A stretch of 6,141 nt of DNA from Promethearchaeia archaeon (GTDB lineage: Archaea > Asgardarchaeota > Lokiarchaeia > Sigyniarchaeales > SOKP01): the NCBI GenBank assembly GCA_029856445.1, contig JAHQWY010000229.1:1-6141 (forward strand). The letters are read 5' to 3'. The notes under the pieces were generated by a model that was not told where the DNA came from, ran no database searches, and saw only the letters and a list, made by a program, of their open reading frames with translations. Positions 4,858 through 6,141 of this stretch are shown one piece after another (the stretch's first letter is position 1; every line of letters starts with the position of its first letter). The translations under genes were made by a program, and so were the position numbers.

Positions 4858-4953
4858 GATTATCTTTATTTTGTAATTATAATAATACCATTATAGATTT
4901 AGTTTAAAAAATATTGTATTATATTATATCTAATCATTATTCGTATACTATTT

Positions 4954-4958
4954 AAGGT
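4954..4958 (+). promoter_or_regulatory. Ribosome binding site AAGGT supporting a TTG start
   Basis: AAGGT lies nine bases before TTG 4968. There is no ATG or GTG between the in-frame stop at 4953-4955 and the conserved KKIAFLI start, so this site is the main argument for TTG initiation. Confidence 0.5.
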
Positions 4959-4967
4959 AATATTTGC

Positions 4968-6141
4968 TTGAAAAAAATTGCATTTCTAATCTATTATCAT
5001 AAACAAAATTTCTATAGCTTAAATGCTATTGCCGGTGCACTTGAAACAGATAATATATTTGACGACCTTGATTTCTATTTTTTAAACTCACATGAAGAGC
5101 TCTTTAAAACATTAAAAGATATTATAAAATCTTATTATAAGATAATAGTAGCTATTTCTTTCTTCACCACTCAGCTTTTCGAAATCCGAGAATTGATAGA
5201 TAGATTAAGACATAAGTTTCAAAAGAAGTGTATTCTTATAGCAGGAGGATCCCATCCAACAGGAGATCCTACAGGGACCCTTCAAATAGGTTTTGATATA
5301 GCTGTAATTGGAGAGGGAGAGGAAACTATCATAGAACTTGTAAATAGACTTGCCAATAATGAAAAAATTAGTGATATAAGAGGAATTGCTTATAATATTG
5401 AATATAATAAATATAAATATACAAAAAAACGTGCATTAATTGATTTGAATAAATATCCGCCTTTTCCTATTAAAAATACTCGATTTGGGGCAATTGAAAT
5501 AACGAGAGGGTGTCCTTATGTATGTTACTTTTGTCAAACTCCATATATTTTAGGCACTACCCCTAGACACAGAAATATCGAAACAATATGTAAATATGTT
5601 CAAGTATTGAAAGATTATTATGGAGATCTAACTGATATCCGATTTATAACTCCTAATGCATTTAGTTATGGCTCTGAGGATGGAAAAACGTTAAAAATTG
5701 ATAAACTTGATAAATTACTTTCCCAAATTAGATCTATTATTGGAGAAAATGCTAAAATCTTTCTGGGCACTTTTCCTTCGGAAGTAAGACCAGAACATGT
5801 TAATCAAGATACATTAAATTTGGTTTTAAAATATGGCAATAATGATAATATAACTATTGGTGCACAATCAGGCAGTCAAAAAATCTTAGATCTGTGTCAT
5901 CGAGGTCATACTATTGAAGATATTTATAGAGCTGTAGATTTAACATTAGAAAATCACCTTAAGATTAATGTAGATTTCATTTTTGGATTACCTGGAGAAA
6001 ATGATGAGGATATTGAACTTACGATTGAAATGATGAAAAAAATTTCAAATAAAGGTGCTAGAATTCATGCTCATTCATTTATACCCCTACCACAAACACC
6101 TTTTTCACGAGAACCTACCAAAAAAATAAATCGAGAATATA
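4968..6141 (+). CDS. B12-binding-like/radical SAM protein, MJ1487 (TIGR04013) type, 3' partial
   Basis: 391 codons are visible before the window ends; no stop is reached. The N-terminal part (about residues 1-130) resembles the Rossmann-like B12-binding domain of this family, with VAISFFTTQ (61-69), IAGGSHPTGDPTGTL (91-105) and the VIGEGEE turn (113-119). I see no DxHxxG cobalamin motif, so B12 binding is unproven. The radical SAM core carries CPYVCYFC (182-189), whose C182, C186 and C189 bind the 4Fe-4S cluster that cleaves S-adenosylmethionine; GAQSGSQKIL (298-307) and DFIFGLPGE (336-344) are typical later core motifs. The substrate is unknown. The start is TTG 4968: an in-frame stop at 4953-4955 rules out a longer ORF, AAGGT (4954-4958) is suitably placed, and the peptide then begins MKKIAFLI. 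The gene is divergent from the membrane-protein cluster. Confidence 0.85.
   Translation, partial: MKKIAFLIYYHKQNFYSLNAIAGALETDNIFDDLDFYFLNSHEELFKTLKDIIKSYYKIIVAISFFTTQLFEIRELIDRLRHKFQKKCILIAGGSHPTGDPTGTLQIGFDIAVIGEGEETIIELVNRLANNEKISDIRGIAYNIEYNKYKYTKKRALIDLNKYPPFPIKNTRFGAIEITRGCPYVCYFCQTPYILGTTPRHRNIETICKYVQVLKDYYGDLTDIRFITPNAFSYGSEDGKTLKIDKLDKLLSQIRSIIGENAKIFLGTFPSEVRPEHVNQDTLNLVLKYGNNDNITIGAQSGSQKILDLCHRGHTIEDIYRAVDLTLENHLKINVDFIFGLPGENDEDIELTIEMMKKISNKGARIHAHSFIPLPQTPFSREPTKKINREY

Overview
The window is very AT-rich and looks archaeal. The strongest evidence is two tRNA genes, each interrupted by a small intron that folds as an archaeal bulge-helix-bulge (BHB) splice substrate. The last gene belongs to a B12-binding/radical SAM family (MJ1487-like) known mainly from archaea, and two genes have GGTGAG/GTGAG ribosome binding sites. 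Low GC, paralogous SCP2 lipid-binding proteins, a histidine kinase and the radical SAM gene together suggest an Asgard archaeon, perhaps Lokiarchaeia-like. That placement is an inference; no taxonomic marker gene is present.

Layout from left to right. Positions 1-416 hold the C-terminal ATPase part of a sensor histidine kinase (+), cut by the window edge. Facing it is tRNA-Arg(UCG) on the minus strand (438-541) with a 29-nt D-loop intron. Next come two paralogous SCP2-domain genes on the minus strand (660-1088 and 1530-1964). Between them lies tRNA-Asp(GUC) on the plus strand (1260-1369) with a 32-nt D-loop intron and an encoded CCA. A gene-poor stretch of about 425 bp (1965-2390) carries several perfect inverted repeats and separates the SCP2 genes from an unrecognised, probably all-helical protein (2391-3014, +).

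A minus-strand cluster follows. Read in its own direction it encodes two tandemly duplicated four-helix membrane proteins (4848-4390, then 4302-3835) and an N-formylglutamate amidohydrolase-family enzyme (3795-3028). The 39-bp gap before the hydrolase allows co-transcription; the 87-bp gap between the membrane genes may hold its own promoter. Divergent from this cluster is a radical SAM gene that starts at TTG 4968 and runs off the right edge.

No single pathway joins these genes. There is no CRISPR array, insertion sequence, phage gene or recognisable defence cassette. The items most worth checking are the D-loop introns in both tRNAs, the duplicated membrane proteins with invariant His/Glu/Asp/Asn residues, the oppositely charged SCP2 pair, and the hairpin-rich intergenic region.
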